64,000 nucleotides of DNA from Emiliania huxleyi CCMP1516 (taxonomy: Eukaryota > Haptophyta > Isochrysidales > Noelaerhabdaceae), in NCBI RefSeq assembly GCF_000372725.1, contig NW_005201144.1, positions 189,341 through 253,340 on the forward strand. The letters run 5' to 3'. The number at the start of each line of letters is the position of its first letter. The stretch's first letter is position 1. This document shows, in pieces, positions 1 through 10,560 of this stretch. The notes beneath the pieces were generated by a model. That model saw nothing but the letters and a program-made list of their open reading frames with translations, made no database searches and was not told where the DNA came from. The position numbers and the translations under genes were made by a program.

Positions 1-473
1 GCGGGGGCCCCACAGCGAGGGTGTCCAGGGGGGGGGGCGGGGGGCATGGCCCGCCGCAGGCGCCGATTTTTCGGGTTTTTTGCTTTTTCGGCGATTTTTA
101 CTTGTTTTCATGGGAATTCGGCGTACTTGCGGCCATGCGCTATCACGCCTTGCGACATCCTTTCGCGTTTCGGCGAGCAGCTGCTGACCGTGCCAGATGC
201 TGCACAATTGATCACCTGAATAGCTCGCGGCCTTAGTATCACAAGCATTCAGTGACGACCTAATCGTACGGTCAGTAGGAAGGTGTCCTTCCATCGTGTG
301 CACGCTTCTGGCGCAATGCGCGTCGCCTCGGATTGGCTGCTGGCACTCTCGACTCAGGCTATGCCTACACAGCCTCGCGCGCATGGGCAGTCAAGAGGGA
401 CCACGCACCTTCTCAGGACAGCGCCGGTGCCTCTCTCTTGGACCGGCAAACGTGGTGGTCTCGTGTCACCAAT
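1..473. repeat. Dispersed repeat, copy 1 of 2
   Basis: This stretch is closely matched by 29596-30055 in the same orientation, sharing the blocks around the ATTTTT-rich segment, the GGAATTCGGCGTACTTGCGG block and the CTCTTGGACCGGCAAAC block, with small indels. Similarity stops abruptly at CACCAAT in both copies. No convincing gene is seen; short ORFs are partly shared by the two copies, which repeat identity alone explains. The left edge may lie outside the window. Confidence 0.8.
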
Positions 474-1385
474 GTGGGACCAGTGCGCGGCATCGCGCCA
501 TCGACAGCTCTGAACTTGCGCCTCACCACTGCGACCGGGAAGGCCGCCAAGTGGGCCAGCACAGGTCGCACATTGTGGCAGCAGTCAGCAGTTGTCTGAT
601 AGCTAGAGCAGCAGCGTCAGGGTCGCAGGGTCGGATCGTGTCAAGCCTCTCGCCCGGCCGGCCGCGTGCAGACGTCGGCCTGTCTGCTGTCTGGAGTGAT
701 CTGTCGGCGGTCAGTACGACCGATCAGGTCGGAGTTTTCTGATAATTGGAGGGTCTATCTGTATGTACTCCTCGAGATCTCTCCGAATCTGCCCTCTGAT
801 TAACCGTGCTCATTCGGGAAGTCGGTGCTAGTAGAGACTAATAGAGCCGGAGCCCCGTTTGCGTTTCCGCACTGCGGCGCGGCGCACGGTGCCTCCGGGG
901 GCCCCCGCGCCCCCCCAGAGACAAATTTCGTGGCTAGATTTGGGCTGTGGTTCATCGCACCGGGACGAGTCGACAAGCCGTCGCGCATCCCATCGACTTC
1001 TAGAACCCTGGTCCTGAGGCTGAGCCGTGTTGTCTGAATGTCTGTTCCACTGTTGAGCGCTCTAGGCCTCAGGTGCGCGCCCAGGCCCACTGCGCCCCGC
1101 TGCAACGAGGAGTCCAGATTCCTGCTTCCTGGCTGGAACCCGTGTGACACAGCCCGCGTGTGCGCTGCATGTCATGTGTCGTGCCGGGCTGGTCAGTGGT
1201 CTGCGCCGTCGGACCGTGCAGTGCAGTATCATCACGCCGCGGATGGCAGCTTTGCGCCACCAGCACAGCTTTTGCCACTCCGAGTGCCACCAACTCTGTT
1301 GCGGGTCACGGCGTTGATTTTTGTGCCCTCCAACGGCCCAAATGAGTCGTCGCGGGCACCCGCGGCCGTGACTAGAGCATGGGTG
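474..1385. other. No recognisable gene
   Basis: Only short overlapping ORFs of arbitrary composition are present. I see no domain motif, splice-supported exon chain or RNA gene here. Confidence 0.5.
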
Positions 1386-1565
1386 TTACACCTTGCCCGC
1401 ACGCACGGTGCGTTGGAAGGGCTTGCCGGGAAGGAGAGAAACGACACGGCGATGCACGGCGACGCAGAGGCTGTTCGCCCACGCCTCGCCGTACGACACC
1501 AACCAGTACAACAAAGCGAAGTAGATCACGGCGCCATACGCCCAGCACAAGACGCAGCCTGACAT
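1386..1565 (-). CDS. Possible small one-pass membrane protein
   Basis: A 59-residue reading starting at the ATG whose complement is at 1563-1565. It contains one hydrophobic aromatic segment (CVLCWAYGAVIYFALLYWLV) followed by a basic tail ending RTVRAGKV. The upstream in-frame sequence reads into a dispersed repeat (AAAAGAATTT family), so the longer ORF is probably artificial. No family is recognised. It could be a last exon of a larger gene or chance. Evidence rests only on the well-formed transmembrane segment. Confidence 0.25.
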   Translation of the reverse strand: MSGCVLCWAYGAVIYFALLYWLVSYGEAWANSLCVAVHRRVVSLLPGKPFQRTVRAGKV

Positions 1566-1617
1566 ATCAGCCGAGCCCAAGCGGAAGTGCCCGCCGGCGG
1601 CCTCTTTTCCAAAAAAG

Positions 1618-1715
1618 AATTTGACCGCTCCCTCGCACGACACTGGTTGTCCGTTTTCTTTCTTTCTTTGGGCACGGGACTGGCGCCACACTGGCACTAA
1701 CACAGGTACACCACT
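1618..1715. repeat. AAAAGAATTT / CTGGCACTAACACAGG dispersed repeat
   Basis: A short repeat built from AAAAAAGAATTT, CTCCCTCGCACGACACTGG and GGACTGGCGC...CTGGCACTAACACAGG blocks. Related pieces, in either orientation, occur near 2385-2435, 4545-4650, 9125-9235, 9470-9505, 16380-16475, 18300-18355, 32890-32985, 33300-33385, 35040-35100 and 60255-60365. It behaves as a small interspersed element; no coding capacity of its own is visible. Confidence 0.7.
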
Positions 1716-1925
1716 GGAGCCGCCTAAAAAGCGACTCCCGCGAGGGCGGCGAGGCACTTAGCTCCGTCTCGCCGCAGGCAAAAGCTCATTCACAATCTGC
1801 TCTGCGATTGCCGTGTGAAGAACGACCGAGATACGCTGCTTCTGCAGCCCCAGCCAATTCTTGGTGGTCCAAGTCACCGACAAGTCACCTCGTTGAGGTA
1901 CTGTGGGCCCGCGTCAGCTTGTTCT
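1700..1925 (-). repeat. Repeat carrying relic ORF, copy 1 (inverted relative to 35105)
   Basis: The minus strand of this segment matches the plus strand of 35105-35337 over about 220 bases with indels. In the minus reading it encodes a continuous peptide with TKNWLGLQKQRIS followed by HTAIAEQIVNEL, so the repeat probably includes a fragment of a once-coding region. The second copy has the same peptide pieces but a broken frame between them. The parent protein is not recognised. Confidence 0.7.
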
Positions 1926-2159
1926 GTAGCACGTCCGCCGCCTTCCAGAGGATCTCGCGGACCCCCTTCCAACCCACCGAATGATTCGAACAGCAACAGA
2001 GCTGCACGTCGACGTCCTTGTCCTCTCTGGCGTATCGATAGTCCCCGCCGTAGGAGGTAGGACGGTATGCGGCGGTCGCCGCCCACCACCCTGCCCCCTC
2101 TCCAGCTTGGAAGAATTATACGCGCAAAAAAGAACGTTTCACAAGGCGAGCACTGAGTA

Positions 2160-2210
2160 ATGACCTCCCATCCCTCCCTTGGGCTGTCTTCTTTCTTTCT
2201 TTGACTGTGT
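2160..2210 (+). repeat. CTCCCATCCCTCCCTTGGG dispersed repeat
   Basis: Core CTCCCATCCCTCCCTTGGG followed by TTCTTTCTTTCTTT. Fuller copies with GTGGTGGCGGCGTGCCGTC upstream of the core are at 23845-23910, 24260-24362, and inverted at 46755-46830 and 55165-55240; a diverged one is at 18390-18435, where it sits just before the GST start codon. Confidence 0.7.
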
Positions 2211-2440
2211 TATAGCCCTGAGCTGTGACCGCGCACCCCCCAGGGTCAGGTCTCTAGCCCGATGCCCGATGCCGAGCATCCGGCCCGCTGGGTGCGCTTC
2301 TTAGCTCCCCCGCAGCCCTGGATGTGAGGTTGCCGACCGCATTCCAACTTTCCAAGTGTTAAGAGTACTATAAACTCGCTCTCACAACACTAGGCACGGG
2401 ACTGGCGCGCACTCTGGCACTATAACACAGGAAAGCTCGC
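2211..2440 (+). repeat. Dispersed repeat with GCTGGGTGCGCTTCTTAGCTC block
   Basis: Shares GACCGCGCACCCCCC and GCTGGGTGCGCTTCTTAGCTC, then the GGATGTGAGG..GCCGACxGCA block, with 46455-46600; the reverse complement is at 29285-29400, and shorter pieces with the doubled CACTTGGAG motif are at 6935-6965, 34985-35037 and 47483-47545. The rest of 2440-2987 shows no gene, only GC-rich sequence and a poly-G run. Confidence 0.6.
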
Positions 2441-2987
2441 TTCCGACCGAGCGCTCACGCCGCGCGTAGGGCGTACGTAGCGGGCGCTTAGGGGCCTAGA
2501 GAACACACCTCAACCTCCCCTTTCTCCCAAGTAAGCAAAGGTACCTGTACTTCTGTGCATGTATCGAAGGTGAATCGCCACGGCCCGCACCGGCCGCCAC
2601 ACTCCCACCTGTATTGACCTATTGTGGGGCTGGGGGGCGTGACGCGTGTGCGGTGACCGGTGTGGGGTGTGGGCCAGGGGGGGGGGGGGGGGTCTGCACG
2701 TCTGTGCCCCAGTCTGTGGTCTGAGCCGTCTGGGCTCTGGCGAGCTGGCGTTGTGGCGACTGGCGCGTGGCCGCCGGTCGGGCGTGTGGCGGGTGGCGGG
2801 GGACGGGGTCGGGGACCGCGACCGGGTCGGGTCCGCGGGTGCGCACCCTGCTCTCGTGAATATACTGTACACGTTCCTTGTTCGAAGAATAGCACACACA
2901 ATGCAACTCGCGAGAGATGAGCGACTCCGAACTGGTCTCCTCTCAATCGTCACAGCGTGGCAGGGGGGGGGGGGGGGGGGCGAAAAC

Positions 2988-3087
2988 NNNNNNNNNNNNN
3001 NNNNNNNNNNNNNNNNNNNNNNNNNNNNNNNNNNNNNNNNNNNNNNNNNNNNNNNNNNNNNNNNNNNNNNNNNNNNNNNNNNNNNNN
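2988..3087. other. Assembly gap (100 N)
   Basis: One hundred unresolved bases, preceded by a run of 18 G and followed by an A/G-only tract, which probably caused the sequencing failure. The even length suggests a gap of arbitrary size. Confidence 0.99.
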
Positions 3088-3285
3088 ATAAAAAAAGGAA
3101 AAATAAAAGAAAAAAAAAGTAAGGAAAAAAGAGAAAAAAGAGAAGTAAAGAAATAATGAAAAAAAGGATAGAGGGAGAAAATAGGAGAAAAAAAAAAGAG
3201 AGGAAAATAAAAAGAAGTAGAAGAAAGAAAAAGGAAAAGAAAAGAGGAAGAAAAAAGGGAGAGAAAAAAAAGAGGGGCGGGGGCG
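3088..3285 (+). repeat. Polypurine (A/G) tract
   Basis: About 200 bases almost free of C and with few T, made of GAAAA/GGAAAA-type units, AT-rich in an otherwise GC-rich region. It lies directly downstream of the stop codon of the minus-strand PX gene, so it would be a polypyrimidine stretch in that transcript's 3' flank. Confidence 0.9.
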
Positions 3286-3301
3286 GGGGCGCTCGCGTTC
3301 T

Positions 3302-4532
3302 TCAGGCGTCGAGGCTGAACGCCGACATCATGCCGGACGAGGCGTCGTGGAGCGCGGCCTCGGCGCGCCAGCTGTTGAGTAGCGACTGCGCGTAGAGGAC
3401 GTGCGCCAACGCCGCGCGGGCGACGCAGCCGAGGTCGTGCTTGAGCGAGAGCCAGCCCTCGCCCGGCCAGGACCCGCCCGCCTGCACCACCTCGTCGGGC
3501 TCGCCGCCGCCGGAGAGGAGCGTGGAGTGGACGGCCACGTAGGCCACGATGACGAGGCACGTGGCGAGGGTGACCATGTCGGTGCTCGACTCCGCCAACG
3601 GCGTCGCTTTGATCGGCGGCGGCGCAGCCTTTGGCGTGCGCACCGGCGACGCAAAGGTGGACGGCGGCTCTCGGAAGGGCGTGTCCAGCTCGAAGAACTG
3701 GACCACCGCCTCGTGGCCGCCCTGCGTCTTGAGCACGGCGGTCGCCCACTCGGCCAGCCCGCCCGCCCGCTCGACCAGCGACGGCACGTGCCGGCCAGGC
3801 GGCGGGAACTTGGGCGGGAGGCCGCGGTGCGAGCTGAGCGTGTCGGCGAGGCGGTGGAACTCGCTGTACCGCCTGCGTTTGGGCGGGTGAAGGAGGCGGG
3901 TGGAATAGGCGGGTCTGGAGGAGGCGGGTGTGGAGGAGGCGGGTCTGTCTGGAGGAGGCGCGTGGACGAGGTTTGATCGTGGAGGAGGGCTGGTGAGGTG
4001 TGGAGGAGACGGGGAGAGGCGAGGCGTGGTGGAACTAGGAGGCGGACCGCCGGACGGCCCAGATCTGGTTGGGCGTTGAGACGGACACCGAGAAGAAGAT
4101 GGGCGGCTCGGAGAGGACCGGCGCTACGGTGACGGCGACCGACAGCGAGAGCACCTGGGCGCGGGGCGTGAGACACGTTCAAAGGAGCCGCCAGCGTGAG
4201 ACTGCGTTCAAAGGCGCTGCAGGCTACACTGACTAGGAGGCAGTGCAGCGCGGCGGGTGTGTGGGGTGGGTGTGCGAGAGGGCGGCGAGGGCGGCGTGGG
4301 AAGGCGGCACCTCGATGTCCGAGCGCTCCGATTCCAGGCTGGCTGTGGTTGTGGACGCGAAGCTTCTCGGCGAGATGGCGTCGCCGCTTTGCGGACCGTC
4401 CTTGCTTAGGCCGCTCTTGGAGAGAGAGCCGCTCGTGGCGAGCGCACGATGCGGCGTCGGCATGTACAACACCTGGTTCTGCGAGCCTAGCGGCACCGAC
4501 GAGAAGAGCTCGGGCTTCGGAGTGGACGGCAT
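3302..4532 (-). CDS. Tail-anchored PX-domain protein (sorting-nexin-like)
   Basis: Three exons on the minus strand, 4532-4311, 4154-4048 and 3872-3302, joined by introns with GT..AG ends, give 299 residues. Residues about 75-185 form a PX phosphoinositide-binding domain: strand segment PPIFFSVSVSTPN, then the signature RRYSEFHRLADTL, the proline loop LPPKFPPPGRHVPSLVERAG and the C-terminal helices ending VVQFFELDTPF. The RRYSEF arginines and the KF..R residues are the expected 3-phosphoinositide ligands. A single hydrophobic segment (MVTLATCLVIVAYVAVHSTL, about 215-235) follows, then an alpha-helical tail, suggesting an endomembrane-anchored lipid-sensing protein. The N-terminal 70 residues are Ser-rich and disordered. 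The intron 3873-4047 carries GGAGGAGGCGGGT repeats on the plus strand. Splice sites are mine; the PX call is firm. Confidence 0.85.
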
Positions 4533-5388
4533 TCAACTCAACAAACGCTGAAGAAAAGAATTCTAAACCGCAGGCCTCTCTCACAGCACACTGGCACGAC
4601 AAGGGCGCGGACTGGCGCGGACTGGCACACAAGAAAAGAATTTCACGCGCGCATCTCTCTTCGTCTCTCGCCGGTGCTCGAGCTGCTCGAGAGCCTGCCG
4701 CGAGGGACAGTCGAGGCCTCCATCCGGCTCATGCGGGGTTACGCCCGCACGGGCGAGTGGCCAGAGCCCATCTTACCTAGCCCTGCCCCGGAGCGCGGCC
4801 GATCGCCTACTGAGTAGAAGCCCCTCTGATGAGTGGTCAGATGATTAGTGCCCGAGAGCGAGGGATACGGAGGGGAGCACAAATAGGACGCCCAGCCTTG
4901 CCCTCGTGCCGCCGAGTGTGTATCCTATGCGAGAGAGATCCCCTGTGCCCTGTGCCCAGCCCTCTCCACGCCGCGATGCACCCTCGCCCCTCGCTTTTGC
5001 AAAATCCTGCAAAGGTGGGGACGTGTTCGACCCAGCCCTAGCTTGGGATGCCCGTTTTATTTATTTTATTAGCACCAACACAGGCAAACCACCGGAAGCA
5101 AAAGAATTCGCGGCAGTGCTGTGTTGATTTTTGCAGCCTCTGCAGCCACAGGAAAAAGAACTACGAGCGAGCCTTCAACCGCAATGTGCCGATTCGGAGC
5201 CGGCGGCAACGGCCGAAAACTGATGTCGCCAAACTCGGCCCACTTCGGTTCCCAGTGCTCCCTACCTGCCCCCTGAGCATCAGGGAGGCACCCGCCGCCT
5301 TCCTAAAACGAGGTGGTGGTGCTGCTGTTCAGGGGGCGAGGACAAGAGATGCAAAGACAGCACCGCACAACACACGCACACGCACACG
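4533..5388. other. Intergenic, no gene recognised; contains dispersed-repeat pieces
   Basis: 4545-4650 is an inverted copy of the AAAAGAATTT/ACTGGCGCGGACTGG family. The remainder has only overlapping arbitrary ORFs; the nearest structured element is the AC microsatellite that follows. Confidence 0.5.
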
Positions 5389-5585
<197 letters not shown>

Positions 5586-5737
5586 CACGCCTCACACGCT
5601 ATACGGCCGCTGGCTCAAGGTCAATGGATTTTGACACGCGTGAGACGAAGCTCGCTCTCCGCAGACGGGGACGTGGCATTGCAAAGACGACGCAAGGCCG
5701 CCTCGGCTTCCACCCGAAGACATACATCACTTTGGCA

Positions 5738-5818
5738 CAGCTGCGACCCCGCCAAGAAGACGGTTGCACTCGGCAGGTGGCGCGGAGTGCAACCGTCCAC
5801 TCGGCGAGGTCGCAGCTG
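5738..5818. other. Long near-perfect hairpin
   Basis: Arms of 34 bases, 5738-5771 and 5785-5818, pair with four or five mismatches around a 13-base loop. The inner 13 bp (GACGGTTGCACTC / GAGTGCAACCGTC) and outer 11 bp (CAGCTGCGACC / GGTCGCAGCTG) are perfect. It could be a small-RNA precursor, a miniature inverted-repeat element or a structured transcript end. No gene is recognised in 5583-7576 apart from dispersed repeats. Confidence 0.8.
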
Positions 5819-6654
5819 CCTCTGCGCGTCCTGGGGAGGTACAAAATTGTCGCCGCCGGAGACGACTCGACGCCGCTGAGATCAGAGATCAAGCTCTGAC
5901 AGGTCGCACGTCGCTCCTTTGACGCCGACGTGACTCAGCCGTGCAGAGCGCATCAGTACACGGTCTCGACGCGATCGGTACGACGCCTGTGACCCGTCTC
6001 GGGTCAGGTGGCACGACGCTCATCGCGCCTGCCAGCGCTGCCGTGCAGGCTGCCACGACAAAAGGTCGGGCAAGCACGCTTCTAAACGCTCGCCCAGCCT
6101 TCCTTTCCATCCCATTAGGCAGCCTGGGAACGGTGGCGGTCAGAGGCAAAGCCTACGAGGGGTGGTGGAACCACATGTCAGGGCTACTGCCGGCTCGACC
6201 CCACGATAGCCTCCGAAGGCTGACTTTGCGGCACCATCATCGGACGATGTCGACGAGTTGGGTCGCTCTCGCGGTAGCCAGATGACCTCTCTTGAGCTTT
6301 GTGACCTCCTCGTTCGTGCAGTCGCCCATCGCCGCCCATCGAAGATCAGGTTGATCAACGGCGCATTCGACACTCTTCACGCCGTATATGTGACGCGACC
6401 GGGACCAAAAGAGGCGCCGCCGCTGAAGGACATATCGCCGCGCAGGTCCGCAGTGTCCATGTTGAGAGGGATGACGCCGTCGTGAAGCGGATTGACGTGA
6501 TAGACGGTGAGGTGTGCTCCGGCGACGAGCACATGTACATGTTGTTGTAGCAGGAAGGACATATACACCATGTGCACACGCACATGCATGTGTGTATCGA
6601 GGCGTCGCGTCTAAAAAAAATTATACTTCCCAGTGCATATTCGTGTGTCTGAGA

Positions 6655-6705
6655 GAGAGAGAGATTTAGTTCCAGGCCCCAAATGACGTGTGAGTGTTAG
6701 AGCTG
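6655..6705 (-). repeat. TTGGGGCCTGG dispersed repeat fragment
   Basis: Reverse complement of the AACTCTAACACTCACACGT...TTTGGGGCCTGGA block seen at 16655-16760 and, diverged, at 9680-9800. A GAGAGAGAGATTT motif sits next to it here as in the other copies. Confidence 0.7.
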
Positions 6706-6830
6706 TGTGTCTGTGTGTCGCTCGTGCGTGTCGTCATCATCTGTCCAGCGTCCACCCATACCGCGTTGGTGTCCAGTCCGAGCCTGGCTGTTCTTCACCT
6801 TCCTACATACATACATACATGTTAGTCACA
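6700..6830 (+). repeat. GTCCAGTCCGAGCCTGGCTG dispersed repeat, copy 1
   Basis: About 120 bases from GTCTGTGTGTCGCTCGTGCG to GGCTGTTCTTCACCTT match 54868-54985 almost exactly, apart from a short indel near CGCGTTGG. A truncated third copy of the 3' end (GGTGTCCAGTCCGAGCCTGG) is at 6966-7005. Confidence 0.85.
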
Positions 6831-7576
6831 CATGCATGCACAGACACACAGCCCCTTCCCCTCCCCCCTCAAGACCTTCCCAAAAGGGCGAGGACACGCG
6901 CAGGCCGCACCTCTAGTGAGGCCCGCATCTAGATGACCGCACTCCAAGTGCTCCAAGTGCTCCGCCGGTGTCCAGTCCGAGCCTGGCTGTTCTTCACCTC
7001 AGATACATATATACAATCACCACGTCGCGCGAGTCCTCACTCAGAACTACAGCAGCAATTGAGGTGCGGCGTGTAACTGTTCTCGGGCGGCGCCATGCCG
7101 ATGCGCGATGGAGGGAGTCGGAGGTTTGCTATCGGCGGGCCGTGAGGGCGCTGTCCGTTGAGAACTCAAGGCTGAGTTTTTTGCTCCACTTGAGACTTTC
7201 GATGTGGCAAATGCCAAATCTAACTGAAGAGAGTAAAGTTCTCCGCAGACAACAACAAAAGTGCGCATTTGTCATTTGAAGTTGAAATTGAAGGATCAAG
7301 AAATAATCATTAATCTTGATTCTTCTTTCTTGGTGTATCTACGGCTTTGAGCGGAGCGGACGTCGTTTATTAGCTGCGGTGCCGCAGGCACCTCGGGGGT
7401 CAGGGGCTGCGCAGATTAATTCAAAAAGTTGATCAAGAACAAGATGGGTGAGGGTGTGTTCAGGGTCGGTCACACAGGGAAAAACAATTACAGGGCAAGC
7501 GCGCGAGAGGCGAGGGCGGAGGGCGAGGCCGAGGGGACCCCAGCCGAATTTGAGTGACACTCCGATGAGCGTTTCT

Positions 7577-8747
7577 TCAATACGCAAACGTCGTGTACTG
7601 ATAGTTATCGGCCCTACCGCCCACAGCGAGGACCTGCAGCAGCGCCCGGCGCAGCGCCGGCCACGGCAGCCGCAAGTCCATGTTGTAGCCAACCTTGCCC
7701 TCGCCGGCCACCGCCATGCTCCTGTTCTTTGTTCTCAGCTGGTAGTGCAGCACGGCGGGAGGGCCTCCGCCCTCGGAGGAGAGGAGCTCCTTGTACATCT
7801 GGCACGGGCAGCCCGCCCGGTGGACGGGCATAACCTCGAGCACGCTGGACCCGCGGTGCAGTGCAAAAGCGTTCACCATGTCGGCGCCGTGGGGGGTGAC
7901 CATCACGTCGGAGTCCGCGATCACGGGCAGCGACGCCACTAGCCCGACTCCAAAGTTGTGCGACACGCAGCGCACGCGCACTGCCGCGTGCGGCGACGGC
8001 GGCCGCCAGCCGTCGCACTCCGCCACCAGCGCCTCCAGGTCTAGCAGCCGGCGACGGCCTGTCCGGTTGGCGAGGACGACGCGCAGAAGGCCTGGCGGTC
8101 CGAGTCGGCCACCGGCGCCGGCCGAGCCGGGGGTGGCGGAGGCGGCGGAGGAGGATTGACGGGGGGAGGCTGTAGATGCGGCTGGGCGGGCGGCGTGGAA
8201 GGCTACCACCGCCTGCATGGCGGCCCACGGCCGCGCGTGGCGAGGGGAGGGGATGTTCGAGTAGTCGCAGACCGTGGCTCGAAGGAAGCAGCGCGGCCGC
8301 GTGCGGGCGGCGAACATGGCGGCCGACGCCTCGCGGTATCGCGCCACGGAGCGCTCCATGGCGAGTGCTCGCCACATCGGCTTCACGTCTGGCCTGTCTG
8401 GTGTGAGGGCCATCGGCTCGACGGCGTGGGCCGTGAACGGGTGAAGCCAGAAGCGCGCGTAGTCGGGTCCCCAGTTAGAGCCCCACATCGCCGGGATGAG
8501 ATGGACGTCGCGACTCGGCAAGTCGCGGCACCAGAGCTCGAAAAGCTGCACTACGGCGCGCGAGAAGATCTCGGTGAACGAATTGGACCACGTCGTGTAG
8601 AAGGCGATGGCAGGCGCGGGCGAGAAGCCCTCCGCCGGCGCCGGACCGATGATATGGCGGGAGAGGAAGTGCCTGAGGGGTCAAGCTTAGCTGCGTGCGT
8701 GCGTGCGTGTGTGTGTGTGCGTGCGTGTGTGTGCGTGCGTGCGTGTG

Positions 8748-8791
<44 letters not shown>

Positions 8792-9112
8792 CGTGCTGGG
8801 AGTTGTGTCGTGCCTCCTCTTGCGAAGGGACCGCTTGACTCCGATGGCCAGGGGGAGGTACTCGAAGGCGTCGCCCGGCCGCGCGAGTAGGACGGTCGGG
8901 CGGTGCGCCGGGTGCAGGCGCGAGAATGCGTCCGAAGGGTCGCGCGTCCGGTTGAGGAGGCCGTTCAGCCGGTCGAATGCCGTGCCATCCACGCCGTGCA
9001 GAATGATCTGCTCCGCCTCAAAGCAGACGTTACTCACGGAGACGCACTTCTGCGGCGAGCGAACCGCACCGGCGCAGTGAGGACTTGAGTTTCCGGCCAG
9101 CATTCTCTGCAT
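7577..9112 (-). CDS. GT61-like glycosyltransferase (DUF563)
   Basis: Two exons, 9112-8832 and 8672-7577, give about 458 residues; the intron 8831-8673 has GT..AG ends and is largely a GT/GC dinucleotide array. The hallmark is the C-terminal segment VMVTPHGADMVNAFALHRGS followed by SVLEVMP, which fits the GT61 nucleotide-sugar site (HGAxxxN...P-G-S-x-x-x-E). Upstream are IIGPAPAEG, AFYTTWSNSFTE and FEAEQIILHGVDG, typical of the family's N-lobe. GT61 enzymes (EOGT, xylosyltransferase and POMGNT2 relatives) work in the ER or Golgi lumen, but no signal anchor is visible before MQRMLAGNSS, so a 5' exon may be missing. Acceptor sugar and substrate cannot be told from sequence. Confidence 0.8.
8692..8795 (+). 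repeat. (GT)n/(GCGT)n intronic microsatellite
   Basis: GTGTGT and GCGTGC tandem array inside the glycosyltransferase intron. In the minus transcript it is an AC/GCAC tract. Confidence 0.95.
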
Positions 9113-9124
9113 TCTGCAGCCGCC

Positions 9125-9235
9125 ATTCGAAAAGAATTTTACAAACTCACTCGCACGACACTAGAATTTTACAACTAAACTCCCTCGCACGCCATTCGAA
9201 AAGAATTTGAGAACGCGGCGGTCGCACAGCACGAT
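9125..9235. repeat. AAAAGAATTTT/CTCCCTCGCAC repeat cluster
   Basis: Two or three overlapping copies of GAAAAGAATTT(TA) plus CTCCCTCGCACGCC/CACTCGCACGACAC blocks just upstream of the glycosyltransferase start. Member of the dispersed family described at 1618. Confidence 0.75.
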
Positions 9236-9310
9236 TCGCGCGACAGGCAAGGCGGGCGACGGCTTCCTCAGAAGCCGTCGCCCCCACCACAGGAGCAGTC
9301 ACACGACTCC
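9236..9310. repeat. Hairpin-bearing dispersed element, copy 1
   Basis: A perfect 13-bp stem (GGGCGACGGCTTC / GAAGCCGTCGCCC, 9247-9276 approximately) with a four-base loop. The same stem with flanking CGCGACAGGC..GCGGGC and CACCACAGGAGC sequence appears inverted at 16570-16650, so the hairpin belongs to a mobile or duplicated element. Flanking CCCCACCCCGAC repeats run to 9370. Confidence 0.8.
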
Positions 9311-9589
9311 CCTCCGGCGCCCACCCCACCCCACCCCGACATCCCCACCCCACAACCCCCCCACCCCGACCCGACCCTGATTCGCCTAAGATGCCGACCA
9401 CGAAAAGAGTGCCTCCTCACATACAAAAGCACAACCCCGGCCCGAGAACGTACAGAGACAGTCACGCACCTCCTTCTCACACAACACTGGGCACGACACT
9501 AACACCGTGGAGGTACCGGCAACGGTGCTAGAACCAAGACCACCTCTCTTGGTGAAATGCTCTGAGTGGGAGTCAGAAGAGAGAGAATT

Positions 9590-9590
<1 letters not shown>

Positions 9591-9681
<91 letters not shown>
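9591..9681 (+). repeat. (GA)n microsatellite
   Basis: About 90 bases of pure GA. A diverged TTTGGGGCC...GGAGCCCTGTTCACG dispersed repeat follows at 9682-9800, matching 16655-16760. Nothing gene-like is seen between 9800 and 10100. Confidence 0.97.
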
Positions 9682-9683
<2 letters not shown>

Positions 9684-10102
9684 AGCAACACAAAATAACT
9701 CTAGCACTCGCACATCATTTGGGGCCTTCTCTATACCTAGCACTCACACATCAACATATATGGTTAGATGGGGCCTGGAGCCCTGTTCACGCCGCGCGCG
9801 AGACGCAGACAGCGACAAACTCGAGGGGCCAAATTACGCTGTGAGGAGAGATGAGTTACCCCGAAAGGCGAGGGTAGCCGCGCTAGAGCAAGAGGGCGCG
9901 TGGTCAAATCGTTCGGTTCCGGCCGGGGGTAACCACGCGATCCTCGGAAAGGTGCGGCGAATGTGGTCCTGAACAAACTAGAGAGCACAAACCCACTCGC
10001 AGCATGATGATTTACTGCACACTCTTTTGAAACATGTGGCGGGGCGGCCGCCCCGCCGTCATGCCAACACCCAACACGCAACAGGAGAGTGAGGTGCTCC
10101 GG

Positions 10103-10185
10103 GTGTTGGAGATGCGAGGGTCGCCCCCCCCCCCTTGCCCCACCACTTTGTGTGTGTGGAGAAATTTACCCGTTACCTTAGCTTA
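10103..10185 (-). repeat. GTGGTGGGGCAAGG element, inverted copy (left flank of retro fragment)
   Basis: The minus strand reads TAAGGTAACGG...CTCCACACACACAAAG TGGTGGGGCAAGG then G-run and CGACCCTCGCATCTCC. Direct-orientation copies are at 11224-11296 and 54413-54488. The pair 10103/11224 forms inverted repeats around the retroelement-like ORF. Confidence 0.85.
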
Positions 10186-10560
10186 ACCAGGTGTGAGGAA
10201 AGCAGAGATCGTAAGTAACAATCCTAACGTAAGTTTCTCCAGGACCCCAGAAAGACTTAGAGATATACCATCCCGCGGCGGGCGTTACGCGTGTCGAGCG
10301 AGAGGCACTTGGCAGCGGGCTGCTCGGCTCAGCTGACAGCAAAACAGTATCGAGGCGGGGCCACAACTCAGGTGGGTTGTTTGTTGTAACTAAGTACGAC
10401 CGAGGTGGTTCGCCGGCTCCATTCGCACAGCCATGCCCCACGCGGCGCGTAGGGCGAGGATGAGGCGCTGAAGAGTGTACTAGTGTTTGATGTTGTGGCC
10501 CTGCTGCGGAACGTTGACAGCAGCGTCGCCAAACTCGTCGAGTCGTCGTGGTACTTCTTG

